From Ignelater luminosus (Eukaryota; Arthropoda; Insecta; Coleoptera; Elateridae): a stretch of 64,000 nt of DNA. The DNA lies in assembly GCA_011009095.1 (NCBI GenBank), contig VTPC01091303.1, positions 122,227-186,226 of the forward strand, given 5' to 3'. The notes beneath the pieces are model-generated. The model was not told the origin of the DNA and made no database searches. It saw only the letters and a program-made list of their open reading frames with translations. The stretch's first letter is position 1. Every line of letters begins with the position of its first letter. Made by a program: the position numbers and the translations under genes. This document shows positions 62,241 through 64,000 of the stretch, piece after piece.

Positions 62241-62489
62241 AACTTTGCATTCCAGCTAATTAACTACTTTGCTTTTGTAGTAATTACCTCTAGTTTATTC
62301 TTCATTAATGTACAGTAGTAAAATGAACATTTAGCAAATACAAAAGGTTAGGTTAAAAAAACGAATTAGATTTGGTTGAAAAGAAATAAGAATTATACAC
62401 AGCCTTTGGTTAATACTTTATTCATGACAAATTCTAAAGAATTCTAAGAAAAGTTATTCTAAGACTATTCAAGCAAACGAATCTATAAA
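62241..62489. other. No feature seen
   Basis: AT-rich downstream flank with no supported feature. Confidence 0.4.
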
Positions 62490-62970
62490 GGCGACTGCCT
62501 CGGGGCACATAGATAAAAGAAAATGCAAAGATTACTATAGAGATGTACTAAACTGCATATTTGAAAGACCCAACATCTTACATGTGTTATCATCCAACTC
62601 AACCGCAAAAGAAGATGGGCTCAAAAAAAAAACTTTCTGCAAAGAAAGAAAATCAGTTTTTTAATTTTCTGGGACATAATTATCCCAATAGTATTCTTTT
62701 TTTTTAAGAATTATGTGAAATTCTAAAATCAGAGATATTTAGGTATTTATATCTCTTATTTTAGAATTTGATTTTGTTATTCTTCTAGCTTACTTATCTA
62801 CAGTCACTTCATTGTGCTTGCTCAAAGGATGGAGTGTTAAGCACGAGCCAACACTCTGAAGCTTCCACGAGACCATTTCAGTCTAAAAAGAAGTCAAATA
62901 TTGATGACATAGCAATCAACATATGGTTGTAATATTTCAGAGAATGAAGATCTTTCCTTTCACTTCACTT
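62490..62970 (+). repeat. Dispersed repeat, copy B (see 10030-10510)
   Basis: Collinear with copy A in the same orientation. This copy preserves a short coding-like stretch (HIDKRKCKDYYRDVLNC) similar to the region preceding reverse transcriptase in insect LINEs. Its presence outside the gene and copy A inside the large intron indicate an ordinary interspersed repeat. Confidence 0.5.
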
Positions 62971-64000
62971 CTAAAAGGTAAAATTACATAAAACTGTAAA
63001 CTCCCTTAGTCTAGAGTAGTAAGACGTATTCATATGATTAATTGGACATGTTTCGTCGCCGATGATAAATCGGAATAATAAAAGTCATTAAAACGTCATT
63101 TTTTGCATATTGGTTATCAAGAGTTTCATTCTTAATCTGACGTCGAAAAGACGTCTTATTCACATCTGGGTATGACGTTTTTGAGCTGTAACATAATGAA
63201 ACTTTTTTAAACACGAATGTGACGTAACTTGATGACCATTAAATCAAGTAAATAGAAGTTACTCTGATTGCTGGATATTTCTCAATATTCTTGCAAGCTT
63301 CGGAGCAGGAATCAAGACGATTTGTTTTCACAGGAAAAAAGTGTTAAAGATGATATCTTCCCTATTTGTTATTCAACCCTTTGATAGCAAAACGGAAGAC
63401 GAAATAATTTTTAAATTAGATAAACTAACTTTAAATTGGACAAGCACTTTGGTCTTTATTTATTTAATAAAAAAGTCTTTTAATGAACCGGAGTTACAAA
63501 TAACCAGAACTTTGCAACTTATCTGTTGAAAATCCAAAGCAACTACATACCGTCCCAAAAGTTATAGTTTAGTATGGTATTAATGCTTTTGAAGATGAAA
63601 ATTTTCACCTATGACATATGAACACAACACGCAGATTTTGGAGACATTTCTTTGTTCAGAACTAAGTATGGTTTTGGCAAGATAAGGCAACAACTCATAC
63701 ATCAGAAAACAGTATGGTAGTAATATGGAGATTACTTGGGGATTGCATTTCAACCGATTAGGAAACGACTATTTAAAAAACGTTATTTTTAGAAATTAGA
63801 CTTTTTCTATTATTGCATCAAATCCCAAACTGCGTCTTTTAAATTAAGAAAGAAAAGTACAAATTCTTTTTTTCAAGCTTGATTCAGAATTTAACACTGT
63901 CAACTTACTATGAGAAGCCCTATACAGCGTGATTCCGAAATAAAGGGTATCCTTTTAATAGGTGATAAGTGAAGCTAAAAGAAGACAAAAAATGAAAAAA
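62971..64000. other. Downstream flank with small palindromes and a possible element end
   Basis: GACGTCGAAAAGACGTC near 63140-63156 is an exact palindromic hairpin, and AACGTCAT/ATGACGTT words lie on both sides of it (63093 and 63173), suggesting a small degraded inverted-repeat element. TATACAGCGTGATTCCGAAA near 63921 resembles the end of a common insect repeat with TACAGGGTGT termini. The 62-codon open frame at 63341-63529 has no signature. Confidence 0.3.

Overview
This is a 64 kb window of AT-rich eukaryotic nuclear DNA, most likely from an insect. It has GT-AG introns, two different mariner lineages, jockey-type and RTE/CR1-type LINE remnants, several small hairpin elements, and a 12-bp repeat whose reverse strand carries the insect telomere word TTAGG. 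I cannot name the species; a beetle is possible but that is a guess. There is no operon structure, no recognisable tRNA or rRNA gene, and no CRISPR array.

One real gene is supported, on the + strand. It encodes a small pleckstrin-homology (PH) domain protein. Four exons (46619-47072, 50681-50797, 59358-59567, 59627-59700) join through clean AG/GT boundaries, with all three junctions between them in phase 1, and end at a TAA at 59698-59700. The first of these exons opens in phase 0 and has no start codon of its own. A good candidate for the starting exon lies 40 kb upstream: an ATG at 6320 with an in-frame stop 30 bases before it, 24 codons, ending in phase 0 at 6391. With that exon the protein is 308 aa and the gene spans about 56 kb, so most of the window (6392-46618) would be a single first intron full of old transposons. 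The N-terminal exon is the weaker part of the model.

Layout: 1-640, a decayed coding remnant on the minus strand. 641-6260, upstream sequence with old diverged tandem repeats and a pogo/Tigger-like terminus. 6261-6391, candidate first exon. 6392-46618, intron with a second unidentified coding remnant (7300-8060), one copy of a dispersed repeat (about 10030-10510), a MITE with long inverted repeats (13383-13642), a nearly full-length but dead mariner (14239-15227), an internally deleted second mariner (16783-17464), a foldback element (20738-21531), a GC-rich hairpin element (26939-27054), and two jockey-type LINE fossils (36230-37145, 42620-43760). 46619-59700, coding exons; the intron between exons 3 and 4 holds an RTE/CR1-type LINE fossil and a curious repeat-LINE-repeat arrangement (55261-56122). 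59701 to about 62240, likely 3' UTR. The rest is downstream flank with a second copy of the dispersed repeat.

The most unusual structure is the foldback element at 20738-21531: two inverted arms, each built from short CCGGGA-type subrepeats, enclosing about 28 copies of a degenerate 12-bp telomere-like repeat. I found no convincing new defence or enzymatic system in the window.
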